DNA of 64,000 bases, from the NCBI RefSeq assembly GCF_002563895.1, contig NZ_PDJB01000001.1, positions 4,633,501 through 4,697,500 on the forward strand, read 5' to 3'. Made by a program: the position numbers and the translations under genes. Shown here piece after piece: positions 9,288 to 18,345 of the stretch. The DNA comes from Pseudomonas lurida (GTDB lineage: Bacteria > Pseudomonadota > Gammaproteobacteria > Pseudomonadales > Pseudomonadaceae). How positions within the stretch are numbered: the first letter of the stretch is position 1; each line of letters begins with the position of its first letter. The notes beneath the pieces are model-generated. The model ran no database searches and was not told the origin of the DNA. It saw only the letters and a program-made list of their open reading frames with translations.

Positions 9288-10703
9288 ATGAGCAACCAAA
9301 TACCGGTACACGACGTTACCCCGCCTACCAAAAACGCGAGCCAATCCGTCGACCTCTACGCGTCACGAGAGAAAATCTACACCCGCGCCTTCACCGGCCT
9401 GTTTCGCAATCTGCGCATGCTGGGTGGTGCCGGCCTGTTCCTGCTCTACTTCGGCACGGTGTGGCTGAACTGGGGCGGCCACCAAGCCGTGTGGTGGAAC
9501 TTGCCGGAGCGTAAGTTCTTTATTTTTGGCGCGACGTTCTGGCCCCAGGACTTCATCCTGCTTTCGGGCATCCTTATTGTTGCGGCGTTTGGCCTGTTCT
9601 TCATCACCGTGTACGCCGGTCGCGTGTGGTGCGGTTACACCTGCCCGCAAAGCGTGTGGACGTGGATCTTCATGTGGTGTGAAAAGGTCACTGAAGGCGA
9701 CCGCAACCAACGCATCAAGCTCGATAAAGCGCCGATGGGTGCCAACAAATTCCTGCGCAAATTCAGCAAGCACACCCTATGGCTGCTAATCGGTTTTGCT
9801 ACCGGCATGACCTTTGTCGGCTACTTTTCGCCGATCCGCGAACTGGTGTTCGACTTCTTCACCGGCCAGGCCGATGGCTGGTCGTATTTCTGGGTAGGTT
9901 TCTTCACCCTCGCCACCTATGGCAACGCCGGCTGGCTGCGCGAACAGGTGTGTATCTACATGTGCCCGTATGCGCGTTTCCAAAGCGTGATGTTCGACAA
10001 AGACACCCTGATCGTCTCCTACGACCCGCGCCGTGGTGAGGTCCGTGGCCCGCGCAAAAAAGGCACTGACTACAAGGCCGAGGGCCTGGGCGATTGCATC
10101 GATTGCACGATGTGCGTGCAGGTGTGCCCGACCGGTATCGATATCCGCGACGGCCTGCAGATCGAGTGCATCGGCTGCGCGGCCTGTATCGACGCCTGTG
10201 ACAACATCATGGACAAGATGGAGTACCCACGCGGCCTGATCAGCTACACCACCGAACACAACCTGTCGGGGCAGAAAACCCACAAGCTGCGTCCTCGCTT
10301 GATCGGCTACGCCCTGGTATTGCTGACGATGATCAGCCTGTTGGTGGCGGCCTTCTTCATGCGCTCGCTGGTGGGTTTCGATGTGAGCAAGGACCGTGTG
10401 CTGTACCGCGAAAACGCCGAAGGCCGGATCGAAAACGTGTACAGCCTGAAGATCATGAACAAGGACCAGCGTGACCACACCTACGTGCTCGACGCCGCCG
10501 GCCTGCCCGACCTCAAGTTACAAGGCCGCCGCGAGATCAAGGTGGCTGCCGGAGATATCGTCAGCATGCCGGTGGAGCTGTCGAGTGCGCCGGAGCAATT
10601 GCCGTCGAGCACCAACGAGGTGAAATTCATCCTCACCGATGCCGATGACGCCAGCGTCCACATTGAAGCCAAGAGCCGATTCATCGGCCCGCAAGTTCGT
10701 TAA
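9288..10703 (+). CDS. ccoG: Cytochrome c oxidase accessory protein CcoG (RdxA/FixG)
   Basis: The 471-residue polyferredoxin-like membrane protein takes part in copper handling for cbb3 oxidase assembly; the family is reported to reduce Cu(II). Several membrane spans are visible. A Cys pair lies in RVWCGYTCPQSVW (about 115-119). Two [4Fe-4S] clusters are predicted from Cys269, 272, 275, 279 and Cys293, 296, 299, 303 (CIDCTMCVQVCP and CIGCAACIDAC). The C-terminal periplasmic domain is Ig-like. ATG codons at 9285 and 9288 are adjacent; I prefer 9288 because GGGA lies 7 bases before it. It heads the ccoGHIS set. Confidence 0.95.
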   Translation: MSNQIPVHDVTPPTKNASQSVDLYASREKIYTRAFTGLFRNLRMLGGAGLFLLYFGTVWLNWGGHQAVWWNLPERKFFIFGATFWPQDFILLSGILIVAAFGLFFITVYAGRVWCGYTCPQSVWTWIFMWCEKVTEGDRNQRIKLDKAPMGANKFLRKFSKHTLWLLIGFATGMTFVGYFSPIRELVFDFFTGQADGWSYFWVGFFTLATYGNAGWLREQVCIYMCPYARFQSVMFDKDTLIVSYDPRRGEVRGPRKKGTDYKAEGLGDCIDCTMCVQVCPTGIDIRDGLQIECIGCAACIDACDNIMDKMEYPRGLISYTTEHNLSGQKTHKLRPRLIGYALVLLTMISLLVAAFFMRSLVGFDVSKDRVLYRENAEGRIENVYSLKIMNKDQRDHTYVLDAAGLPDLKLQGRREIKVAAGDIVSMPVELSSAPEQLPSSTNEVKFILTDADDASVHIEAKSRFIGPQVR

Positions 10704-10719
10704 TCAAGAGAACCGAACA

Positions 10720-11259
10720 ATGTCCGTAGCAACTGCCGCAAGCCCTTGGTACAAGCACCTCTGGCCCTGGATCATCATCGGGATCCTGGCCTGCTCGGTG
10801 ACGCTGACCCTGTCCATGGTCACCATTGCGGTGAATAACCCGGACAACCTGGTCAACGACAACTACTACGAGGCCGGCAAAGGCATCAACCGCTCCCTGG
10901 ACCGCGAGCTGCTGGCCCAGACCCTGCAATTGCGCGCCAAGGTGCACCTGGATGAGCTGACCGGTGAAGTCGAGGTGAACCTCACCGGCAACAGCAACCC
11001 GACCACGTTGGAATTGAACCTGATTTCCCCGACCCAGCCGCAGAAGGATCGCAAGATCAACCTGGCCCGCAGTGACAGCGAACCCGGCCGCTACATTGGC
11101 CAGGTCACCGACAAGGTCGAAGGTCGGCGCTTCGTCGAATTGCTCGGTGTGGAAGGTGATCGTACCTGGCGCATGTTCGAGGAAGAACTGGTCAGCCACG
11201 ACAAGGACTTGCTGCTGGGTGATGAGCCGTTGCAAGGCGCCGAAGACCTGAAGAAGTAA
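10720..11259 (+). CDS. ccoH: FixH/CcoH family oxidase assembly protein
   Basis: This 179-residue protein has one N-terminal membrane span at about residues 14-37 (WPWIIIGILACSVTLTLSMV) and a periplasmic domain with the FixH-type motif DNYYEAGKGINRSLDRE. The family helps assemble or stabilise cbb3 oxidase. It starts 16 bases after ccoG in the same operon. The start at 10720 follows AAGAGAACC. Confidence 0.9.
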   Translation: MSVATAASPWYKHLWPWIIIGILACSVTLTLSMVTIAVNNPDNLVNDNYYEAGKGINRSLDRELLAQTLQLRAKVHLDELTGEVEVNLTGNSNPTTLELNLISPTQPQKDRKINLARSDSEPGRYIGQVTDKVEGRRFVELLGVEGDRTWRMFEEELVSHDKDLLLGDEPLQGAEDLKK

Positions 11260-11279
11260 AAAGCCTGCGCTTCGCGCAT

Positions 11280-11340
11280 CGCGGGCAGGCCCGCTGCCAC
11301 ACTGGATCACGGTCCCTGTGGGAGCCGGGCTTGCCCGCGG
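11280..11340. repeat. REPIN-type inverted repeat between ccoH and ccoI
   Basis: GCGGGCAGGCCCGCTGCCACA and TGTGGGAGCCGGGCTTGCCCGC are imperfect reverse complements. The core has one extra C (GTGGGAGCCGGGCTTGC). It sits inside the ccoGHIS gene set, so it may lower read-through into ccoI. Confidence 0.75.
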
Positions 11341-11373
11341 TGAGGCCCTAACAGCCGACTAAGATCCATAGCC

Positions 11374-13824
11374 ATGACCAGCCCAATCCCCTGCTACCAC
11401 TGCGCCCTGCCCGTCCCGCCAGGCAGCCGTTTCACCGCAGTGATCCTCGGCGAACACCGCGAGCTGTGCTGCCCCGGCTGCCAGGCCGTGGCCGAAGCGA
11501 TCGTGGCCGGCGGCCTGGAAAGCTATTACCAGCACCGCAGCGAAGCCTCGGCCAACCCCGAGACGCTGCCGGTGCAACTGGTGGACGAGCTGGCGCTGTA
11601 TGACCGCGCCGATGTGCAAAAACCCTTTGTGCGCCACGACGGCGAACTGGCTGAAGCCACCTTGCTGATGGAAGGCATCAGCTGCGCCGCCTGCGGCTGG
11701 CTGATCGAAAAACACTTGCGCCGCCTGCCCGCCGTGGCCGAGGCCCGGCTGAACCTGTCCAACCATCGCTTGCAGGTGCGCTGGGCGGACGGGCAGCTGC
11801 CGCTGAGCCAGTTGCTCAGCGAGTTGCGCCATATCGGTTACGCCGCGCATCCCTATCAGGCGGACCGCGCTGCCGAACAACTGGCCAGTGAAAACCGCCT
11901 GGCCCTGCGTCAATTGGGCGTGGCCGGCCTGCTGTGGTTCCAGGCCATGATGGCGACCATGGCCACCTGGCCGGAATTCAATATCGACCTGAGCCCGGAG
12001 CTGCATGTGATCCTGCGCTGGGTGGCGATGTTTCTTACCACACCCATCGTGTTCTACAGCTGCGCACCGTTCTTCAAGGGCGCCCTGCGCGACCTGCGCA
12101 CGCGCCACCTGACCATGGATGTCTCGGTGTCATTGGCCATTGGCGGCGCCTACCTGGCGGGCATCTGGACCGCGATCACCGGCGTGGGTGAGTTGTACTT
12201 CGATGCAGTGGGCATGTTTGCGCTGTTCCTGCTGGCCGGTCGTTACCTTGAGCGCCGGGCCAGAGAGCGCACGGCCGCCGCCACCGCGCAGTTGGTGAAC
12301 CTGCTGCCCGCCTCGTGCCTGCGGCTCAAGACCGATGGCCAAAGTGAACGCATCCTGCTCCCGGAACTGGTGCTGGGTGACCGCGTCCTGGTGCATCCGG
12401 GCGCCGTGCTGCCGGCGGACGGGGTGATCCTCGACGGCCAATCGAGCATCGACGAATCCCTGCTCACCGGTGAGTACCTGCCACAACCGCGCCAGACCGG
12501 TGACGCAGTCACGGCGGGCACGCTGAATGTCGAGGGGGCCCTGACCGTCGAAGTGCGTGCCTTGGGCCATGAAACGCGATTGTCCGCCATCGTGCGCCTG
12601 CTGGAACGGGCCCAGGCCGAGAAACCACGCCTGGCGCAGATCGCTGACCGCGCCGCGCAGTGGTTCCTGTTGTGCTCGCTGATTGCCGCCGCCCTGATCG
12701 GCTTGCTGTGGTGGGAGCTGGACGCGTCACGGGCGTTCTGGATTGTGCTGGCAATGCTGGTGGCGACCTGCCCGTGTGCATTGTCCCTGGCCACCCCCAC
12801 CGCCCTCACCGCCGCCACCGGCACCTTGCACAAACTCGGGCTGCTCCTGACCCGTGGTCATGTGCTGGAAGGGCTGAACCAGATCGACACGGTGATTTTC
12901 GACAAGACCGGCACCCTCACGGAAGGACGCCTGGCGTTGCGCGCCATCCGCCCCTTGGGCGCGTTGAGCACTGACCTGTGCCTGAGCCTCGCCGCCGCCC
13001 TGGAACATCGTTCCGAACACCCGATTGCCCGCGCCTTTGGCCGCGCACCGCTGGTCGCCGATGAGGTGCTCAGTTCGCCTGGGCTTGGCCTGGAAGGCCG
13101 CGTGGGTGAGCGTCTCCTGCGCATTGGTCAACCGGGTTTCGTCTGCGCACTCAGTGGCTGCCCGATTCCCGCAGCGCCGGAGGTCTCTGGCCAATGGCTG
13201 CTGCTCGGCGACCGCGAAGGCGCCCTGGCCTGGTTTGTGCTCGACGACCGCCTGCGCTGCGACGCGCCCGCATTGCTGGCCGCGTGCAAGGCGCGCGGAT
13301 GGCGCACGCTGCTGCTGTCCGGGGACAGTTCGCCGATGGTCGCCAGTGTCGCCGCTGAGCTGGGGATCGATGAAGCCCACGGCGGCTTGCGCCCCGATGA
13401 CAAGCTGCAGGTGCTGCAACGACTGCACAAGGAAGGCCGCAAGGTGCTGATGCTCGGCGACGGGGTCAACGATGTGCCGGTACTGGCCGCAGCCGATATC
13501 AGCGTGGCCATGGGCACGGCCACCGACCTGGCCAAGACCAGCGCCGACGCGGTGTTGCTGTCCAACCGCCTGGATGCCTTGGTACAGGCTTTCACCCTGG
13601 CGCGACGCACCCGCCGGGTAATCATTGAAAACCTGCTGTGGGCCGGGCTGTACAATGGCCTTATGCTGCCGTTTGCCGCCCTGGGCTGGATCACCCCCAT
13701 CTGGGCCGCGATCGGCATGTCCCTCAGTTCGTTGACCGTGGTACTCAACGCCCTGCGCCTGACTCGCCTGCCGAGCGCGCCGGTGGCCCGAGCCCCTTCA
13801 GTAACCCGCCCGCTGCCGGCTTGA
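11374..13824 (+). CDS. ccoI: Copper-transporting P1B-type ATPase CcoI (FixI), for cbb3 assembly
   Basis: The 816-residue heavy-metal ATPase supplies copper for the CcoN active site. In order it shows: an N-terminal zinc-finger-like part (CYHC, residues 7-10, and CCPGC), an HMA domain with GISCAAC (Cys104, Cys107), an LTGEYLP actuator motif, the ion-path motif CPC at about residues 467-469, the phosphorylated Asp in DKTGTLTEG (about 510), EHPIARAF and the hinge GDGVNDVPVLAAADIS. The Cys-rich N-terminus and the operon place it with CcoI/CopA2 rather than a detoxifying CopA. A REPIN separates it from ccoH by 114 bases. Confidence 0.95.
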   Translation: MTSPIPCYHCALPVPPGSRFTAVILGEHRELCCPGCQAVAEAIVAGGLESYYQHRSEASANPETLPVQLVDELALYDRADVQKPFVRHDGELAEATLLMEGISCAACGWLIEKHLRRLPAVAEARLNLSNHRLQVRWADGQLPLSQLLSELRHIGYAAHPYQADRAAEQLASENRLALRQLGVAGLLWFQAMMATMATWPEFNIDLSPELHVILRWVAMFLTTPIVFYSCAPFFKGALRDLRTRHLTMDVSVSLAIGGAYLAGIWTAITGVGELYFDAVGMFALFLLAGRYLERRARERTAAATAQLVNLLPASCLRLKTDGQSERILLPELVLGDRVLVHPGAVLPADGVILDGQSSIDESLLTGEYLPQPRQTGDAVTAGTLNVEGALTVEVRALGHETRLSAIVRLLERAQAEKPRLAQIADRAAQWFLLCSLIAAALIGLLWWELDASRAFWIVLAMLVATCPCALSLATPTALTAATGTLHKLGLLLTRGHVLEGLNQIDTVIFDKTGTLTEGRLALRAIRPLGALSTDLCLSLAAALEHRSEHPIARAFGRAPLVADEVLSSPGLGLEGRVGERLLRIGQPGFVCALSGCPIPAAPEVSGQWLLLGDREGALAWFVLDDRLRCDAPALLAACKARGWRTLLLSGDSSPMVASVAAELGIDEAHGGLRPDDKLQVLQRLHKEGRKVLMLGDGVNDVPVLAAADISVAMGTATDLAKTSADAVLLSNRLDALVQAFTLARRTRRVIIENLLWAGLYNGLMLPFAALGWITPIWAAIGMSLSSLTVVLNALRLTRLPSAPVARAPSVTRPLPA

Positions 13825-13846
13825 ACCGCGCGGGCATGGAGTGCAG

Positions 13847-14065
13847 ATGCCAGCTTTATACGTGATGATTCCGGCGGCGCTGCTGTTAGTGGGCGTGGCC
13901 ATCTACATCTTCTTCTGGGCAGTGGACAGCGGCCAGTACGACGACCTCGACGGCCCGGCCCACAGCGTGCTGTTCGACGACCAGGACCCTAACCATCTGG
14001 CCGCCATCGACGAAGCCAACGACGCCGAACACCCGCCCAAGCCCAAAGACCCACCCCATGCTTGA
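13847..14065 (+). CDS. ccoS: cbb3 oxidase maturation protein CcoS
   Basis: The 72-residue protein has one membrane span at residues 3-23 and the FixS signature WAVDSGQYDDLDGPAHSVLFDD just after it. The family is needed for cofactor insertion into cbb3 oxidase. The start at 13847 follows GGAG; a GTG two codons earlier is possible. The end overlaps the next gene by 8 bases. Confidence 0.93.
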   Translation: MPALYVMIPAALLLVGVAIYIFFWAVDSGQYDDLDGPAHSVLFDDQDPNHLAAIDEANDAEHPPKPKDPPHA

Positions 14066-14741
14066 ACTGGCGCCGCTGCTGGTCTCCGCACTGATCCTTG
14101 GCCTGCTGGGCGGCGGGCATTGCCTGGGCATGTGCGGCGGGTTGATGGGTGCACTGACCCTGGCGATCCCCAAGGAACAGCGCGGCCGCAGGTTTCAACT
14201 GCTGCTGGCCTACAACCTGGGGCGCATCCTCAGTTATGCCGCGGCCGGCGTGTTGATCGGTTTGGCCGGCTGGGCGGTGGCGAACAGCCCGGCGGCGATG
14301 TTCATGCGCGTACTGGCCGGGCTGCTGCTGATCAGCATGGGCCTGTACCTCGCCGGCTGGTGGAGCGGCCTCACCCGTATCGAAAGCCTCGGGCGCGGCC
14401 TGTGGCGCTATATACAGCCCGTCGCCACCCGTTTGCTGCCGGTGTCCAGCCTGCCGCGCGCATTGCTGCTGGGCGCGCTATGGGGTTGGTTGCCGTGCGG
14501 GTTGGTCTACAGCACGTTGCTGTGGGCGGCGAGCCAGGGCAATGCACTGGACAGCGGGTTGCTGATGCTGGCATTCGGCTTGGGTACCTGGCCGGTATTG
14601 CTGGCGACGGGCTTGGCCGCCGAGCGGGTGACGGCGCTGCTCCGCAAACGCAGCGTACGCGTGGCTGGCGGCTTGCTGGTCATACTCTTCGGTATCTGGA
14701 CGTTACCCGGGCCGCACCAGCACTGGTTGATGGGCCACTGA
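14058..14741 (+). CDS. Sulfite exporter TauE/SafE-like (DsbD-like transmembrane) membrane protein
   Basis: This 227-residue multi-span inner-membrane protein carries GGGHCLGMCGGLMGAL near the N-terminus and WGWLPCGLVYSTLLWA near residue 140. These Cys-containing repeats are typical of the TauE/SafE or cytochrome c biogenesis (CcdA/DsbD-like) membrane group. Members next to ccoS are thought to take part in metal or redox steps of oxidase assembly, but the substrate is not shown here. It overlaps ccoS by 8 bases, so it is co-translated with the maturation operon. Confidence 0.85.
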   Translation: MLELAPLLVSALILGLLGGGHCLGMCGGLMGALTLAIPKEQRGRRFQLLLAYNLGRILSYAAAGVLIGLAGWAVANSPAAMFMRVLAGLLLISMGLYLAGWWSGLTRIESLGRGLWRYIQPVATRLLPVSSLPRALLLGALWGWLPCGLVYSTLLWAASQGNALDSGLLMLAFGLGTWPVLLATGLAAERVTALLRKRSVRVAGGLLVILFGIWTLPGPHQHWLMGH

Positions 14742-14770
14742 ATCACCCTGTGGCATAGCGCCGCTCCCCG

Positions 14771-14812
14771 TTGATGCAAATCAACATGCCACCTGCGGCG
14801 CGCCCCTAGACT
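14771..14812 (+). promoter_or_regulatory. Anr-dependent promoter of hemN
   Basis: TTGATGCAAATCAA (14771-14784) is a perfect Anr/FNR palindrome. A -10-like TAGACT lies at 14807-14812, so the predicted start near 14819 puts the box at -41.5, the class II activation position. The hemN start codon follows at 14845. This is the best-formed Anr promoter in the window. Confidence 0.85.
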
Positions 14813-14844
14813 CGGCCCACTAGCCTATCCGGGGGAACGCCCGC

Positions 14845-16227
14845 ATGCTCGACGCCATTCGTTGGGACGCCAATCTGATTCACCGCTACGACCTCGCGGG
14901 ACCGCGCTACACGTCCTACCCCACCGCCGTACAATTCGACAGCCAGGTCGGCACGTTCGACCTGCTCCACGCCCTGCGCGACAGCCGCAAGGCCGTAAGG
15001 CCCCTGTCGCTGTACGTGCATGTGCCGTTCTGCGCGAACATCTGCTACTACTGCGCCTGCAACAAGGTCGTCACCAAGGACCGTGGCCGCGCCCAGGCCT
15101 ACCTGCAACGCCTGGAGCAGGAAATCCAGCTGGTGGCCTGCCACCTCGACCCTAAACAGCGGGTGGAACAGCTGCACTTTGGCGGCGGCACCCCGACCTT
15201 TCTCAGCCACGACGAACTGCGCCAGGTCATGAACTGCCTGCGCCAGCATTTCAACCTGCTGGACGACGACTCCGGCGACTACGGCATCGAGATCGACCCT
15301 CGCGAGGCGGACTGGGCCACCATGGGCCTGCTGCGTGAGCTGGGTTTCAACCGCGTGAGCATCGGCCTCCAGGATCTCGACCCCGAGGTGCAACGGGCCG
15401 TCAATCGCCTGCAAAGCCTGGAGGAAACCCGCGCGGTGATCGATGCGGCGCGCACCCTGCAATTTCGCTCGATCAATATCGACCTGATCTACGGCCTGCC
15501 CAAGCAAACGCCGATCAACTTCGCGCGCACCGTGGAAGAGGTGATCAGGCTGCAACCGGACCGCTTGTCAGTGTTCAACTACGCCCACCTGCCGGAGCGC
15601 TTCATGCCCCAGCGGCGCATCAACACCGACGAACTGCCGTCCCCGGCGTCAAAACTCCTGATGCTGCAAACCACCATCGAGCAACTGACCCAGGCCGGCT
15701 ACCGCTACATCGGCATGGACCACTTCGCTCTGCCGGACGACGAGCTGGCGGTGGCCCAGGAAGAAGGCACCCTGCAACGCAACTTCCAGGGCTATACCAC
15801 GCACGGGCATTGCGATCTGATCGGGCTCGGGGTGTCGGCGATCAGCCAGATCGGCAACCTGTACTGCCAGAACAGCAGCGACCTCAACGGCTACCAGAAC
15901 ACCCTGGCCGGCGCACAGCTGGCCACCAGTCGTGGCCTGGTCTGCACCACGGACGATCGGTTGCGACGGGCGGTGATTCAGCAGTTGATCTGTAATTTCA
16001 GCCTGGCATTCGAGGCGATCGAGCAGGCCTTCACCATTGATTTTCGCGGCTACTTTGACGACATCTGGCCGCAACTCGAGGTCATGGCCCAGGATGGCCT
16101 GATCGAACTCGACGCCCAGGGCATTCGTGTGCTGCCGGCTGGGCGGTTGCTGGTGCGTTCGGTGTGCATGGTGTTCGATGCCTACCTGGAGCACCAGAAC
16201 AGGCAGCGATTTTCACGGGTGATTTGA
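14845..16227 (+). CDS. hemN: Oxygen-independent coproporphyrinogen III oxidase
   Basis: The 460-residue radical-SAM enzyme converts coproporphyrinogen III to protoporphyrinogen IX without oxygen. The cluster motif CANICYYC has Cys63, Cys67 and Cys70; HVPFC, GGGTP and SIGLQDLDPEVQ follow as in HemN. RYTSYPTA at the N-terminus is typical of true HemN rather than HemW. It has a GGGGGAACGCC ribosome site. With the Anr promoter it supplies haem for the cbb3 enzymes under low oxygen. It ends 7 bases from a convergent gene. Confidence 0.96.
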   Translation: MLDAIRWDANLIHRYDLAGPRYTSYPTAVQFDSQVGTFDLLHALRDSRKAVRPLSLYVHVPFCANICYYCACNKVVTKDRGRAQAYLQRLEQEIQLVACHLDPKQRVEQLHFGGGTPTFLSHDELRQVMNCLRQHFNLLDDDSGDYGIEIDPREADWATMGLLRELGFNRVSIGLQDLDPEVQRAVNRLQSLEETRAVIDAARTLQFRSINIDLIYGLPKQTPINFARTVEEVIRLQPDRLSVFNYAHLPERFMPQRRINTDELPSPASKLLMLQTTIEQLTQAGYRYIGMDHFALPDDELAVAQEEGTLQRNFQGYTTHGHCDLIGLGVSAISQIGNLYCQNSSDLNGYQNTLAGAQLATSRGLVCTTDDRLRRAVIQQLICNFSLAFEAIEQAFTIDFRGYFDDIWPQLEVMAQDGLIELDAQGIRVLPAGRLLVRSVCMVFDAYLEHQNRQRFSRVI

Positions 16228-16234
16228 GCCGGCG

Positions 16235-16702
16235 TTACCGCGACGCCAGGCTCATGGCCTCCATCTGCGACTCGGCGGGCTCGTCTTTCATGGCCTTGCC
16301 CAGTTGCAACTGGGCCATCGTCAGGCTGCTCTGCAGCATCGCCAACGCCGACTGCAGGTTACCCACCCGAGTCATGCGCTGCTCCGGACTCATGGAGGTG
16401 TCGGCCTGGGCCGCAGCGATCTCGGCCATTTTATCCGCGATCTGTTTTTTCAACTCACGGATCATTTTCAGCAACTGCTTGACGTTGTCCTTGAGGTTGC
16501 TGTCGTCGATGTCTTTATTGGAATCATTCTTGGCAGCCTGGAAGCCGGCACTGGAAATCGTCACCGCGACACCCTCGACCGGCTTGGCGTCGGCCTGTGG
16601 GGCCAATGGATTGCCAGCGTCTTCTTCCACCGCGTCCTTTTTCGGGTCCGGCACTGTAGGAATATGAACACTTGAGGGGTTAACACCACCGATGGAAAGC
16701 AT
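16235..16702 (-). CDS. Hypothetical helical protein between hemN and anr
   Basis: I do not recognise a named family with certainty. The 155-residue protein has no signal peptide or membrane span. Residues 1-60 are Pro/Ala/Asp-rich and probably disordered. Residues 65-145 are strongly helical with coiled-coil spacing (NVKQLLKMIRELKKQIADKM, then MAEIAAAQ and an Ala/Gln/Leu-rich tail); a resemblance to FlxA-like proteins is possible. I recall an unnamed gene between hemN and anr in P. aeruginosa too. It is convergent with hemN and divergent from anr. Confidence 0.75.
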   Translation of the reverse strand: MLSIGGVNPSSVHIPTVPDPKKDAVEEDAGNPLAPQADAKPVEGVAVTISSAGFQAAKNDSNKDIDDSNLKDNVKQLLKMIRELKKQIADKMAEIAAAQADTSMSPEQRMTRVGNLQSALAMLQSSLTMAQLQLGKAMKDEPAESQMEAMSLASR

Positions 16703-16855
16703 GATCCGAGCCCTGGATTATTGAGGTACACGTCTGTATCGACCCTGATACAAAAAGCTTTATACCGCTGCCGGTTTTTTGTACACGCTGGCCTCAGCGC
16801 CCCCCGGTGCGTTACCCTTACGTCTTATGTGTGTTTTCCCACAAGGATCTAAGAA

Positions 16856-17590
16856 ATGTCCGAGCCAGTTAAACTGCGCGCTCACAGCCAGGCTCATTGC
16901 AAGGATTGCAGCCTGGCCCCCCTCTGCTTGCCACTTTCGTTGAATTTGGAAGACATGGATGCGCTGGACGAGATCGTTAAACGCGGTCGCCCGCTGAAAA
17001 AAGGCGAGTTTCTGTTTCGCCAGGGCGACAAGTTCGATTCCGTTTATGCAGTACGTTCGGGTGCGCTGAAGACATTCAGCCTGAGCGACGGCGGCGAGGA
17101 GCAGATCACCGGGTTCCATCTGCCCAGCGAACTGGTGGGGTTGTCGGGCATGGACACCGAGATTCACCCGGTGTCGGCCCAGGCGCTGGAGACCACCTCG
17201 GTGTGCGAAATACCCTTTGAGCGCCTGGACGAACTGGCGCTTCAATTGCCGCAACTGCGCCGCCAGTTGATGCGCGTCATGAGCCGCGAGATTCGCGATG
17301 ACCAGCAAATGATGCTGCTGTTGTCGAAAAAAACCGCCGATGAACGCATCGCGACCTTCCTGGTCAACTTGTCGGCGCGGTTCCGTGCCCGTGGGTTCTC
17401 GGCCAATCAGTTCCGCTTGAGCATGTCGCGCAATGAAATCGGCAACTACCTGGGCCTCGCGGTAGAAACCGTGTCCCGCGTGTTTACCCGCTTCCAGCAA
17501 AACGCACTGCTGGCCGCCGAAGGCAAGGAAGTGCATATCCTCGACCCGATCCAGCTGTGCGCGCTGGCGGGTGGTTCGCTCGAAGGTTAA
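16856..17590 (+). CDS. anr: Oxygen-sensing transcriptional regulator Anr (FNR family)
   Basis: The 244-residue CRP/FNR regulator has the four Cys needed for an oxygen-labile [4Fe-4S] cluster: Cys15, Cys18, Cys24 and Cys117. A cyclic-nucleotide-like beta barrel covers about residues 25-150. The C-terminal helix-turn-helix has the FNR recognition signature E-T-V-S-R in [14 protein letters not shown]. The cysteines separate it from Dnr. It is expected to bind the TTGAT-N4-ATCAA sites listed before ccoN, ccoG and hemN. No convincing site was found upstream of anr itself. Confidence 0.97.
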   Translation: MSEPVKLRAHSQAHCKDCSLAPLCLPLSLNLEDMDALDEIVKRGRPLKKGEFLFRQGDKFDSVYAVRSGALKTFSLSDGGEEQITGFHLPSELVGLSGMDTEIHPVSAQALETTSVCEIPFERLDELALQLPQLRRQLMRVMSREIRDDQQMMLLLSKKTADERIATFLVNLSARFRARGFSANQFRLSMSRNEIGNYLGLAVETVSRVFTRFQQNALLAAEGKEVHILDPIQLCALAGGSLEG

Positions 17591-17681
17591 GAGAGCGGCG
17601 GGGCCCGGCACCTGCGGCGCGCCAATCGGCGAGGCCGCAGGTATACTTCGAGTCCGTTTCCAGCCCCAGGACTCTTCGACG

Positions 17682-18230
17682 ATGACCTTCGATTCGTTCG
17701 ACATCAAATCCCTGATCCGCCCTGTCATCGACTTCCCCAAGCCTGGGGTGATCTTCCGTGACATCACGCCCCTGTTCCAATCGCCCCGCGCCCTGCGCCT
17801 GGTGGCGGACAGCTTTGCCCAGCGTTATGTCGAAGCCGATTTCACCCATATCGGCGCGATGGATGCGCGCGGTTTCCTGATCGGCTCGATCATCGCCTAT
17901 CAACTGAACAAGCCGCTGATCCTGTTCCGCAAGCAGGGCAAGCTGCCAGCGGACGTACTGGCCGAGGGTTACCAGACCGAGTACGGCGAGGCCTTCCTGG
18001 AAGTGCATGCTGACAGCCTGTGCGAGGGCGACTCGGTATTGATGTTCGATGATTTGATTGCCACGGGCGGCACCCTGATCGCGGCGGCGAACCTGGTGCG
18101 GCGCATGGGGGCAAAGATCTTCGAAGCGGCGGCGATCATCGACCTGCCGGAGCTGGGGGGTTCGCAACGCCTGGAAGACATGGGGATTCCGACGTTTTGT
18201 TTGACGCAGTTTGCATTGACTGAACGGTAA
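17682..18230 (+). CDS. apt: Adenine phosphoribosyltransferase
   Basis: The 182-residue purine salvage enzyme makes AMP from adenine and [18 protein letters not shown] lies at the N-terminus and the PRPP-binding loop [17 protein letters not shown] around residues 120-136. The start at 17682 fits the family length. It lies 91 bases after anr, as I recall in related genomes. A long palindrome follows and may end transcription. Confidence 0.96.
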   Translation: MTFDSFDIKSLIRPVIDFPKPGVIFRDITPLFQSPRALRLVADSFAQRYVEADFTHIGAMDARGFLIGSIIAYQLNKPLILFRKQGKLPADVLAEGYQTEYGEAFLEVHADSLCEGDSVLMFDDLIATGGTLIAAANLVRRMGAKIFEAAAIIDLPELGGSQRLEDMGIPTFCLTQFALTER

Positions 18231-18244
18231 GGGTCGCCAGGGCT

Positions 18245-18328
18245 GGCCTCATCGCAGGCAAGCCCGCTCCCACAGTTAACGGTGTTCATCAATCAAACTG
18301 TGGGAGCTGGCTTGCCTGCGATGAGGCC
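18245..18328. repeat. REPIN-type long inverted repeat between apt and acyl-CoA dehydrogenase
   Basis: The arms GGCCTCATCGCAGGCAAGC... and ...GCTTGCCTGCGATGAGGCC are nearly perfect reverse complements over about 30 bases each. The core variant is GTGGGAGCTGGCTTGC. It lies between two convergent genes. Confidence 0.85.
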
Positions 18329-18345
18329 CGAAAGACCAGCAAGGA

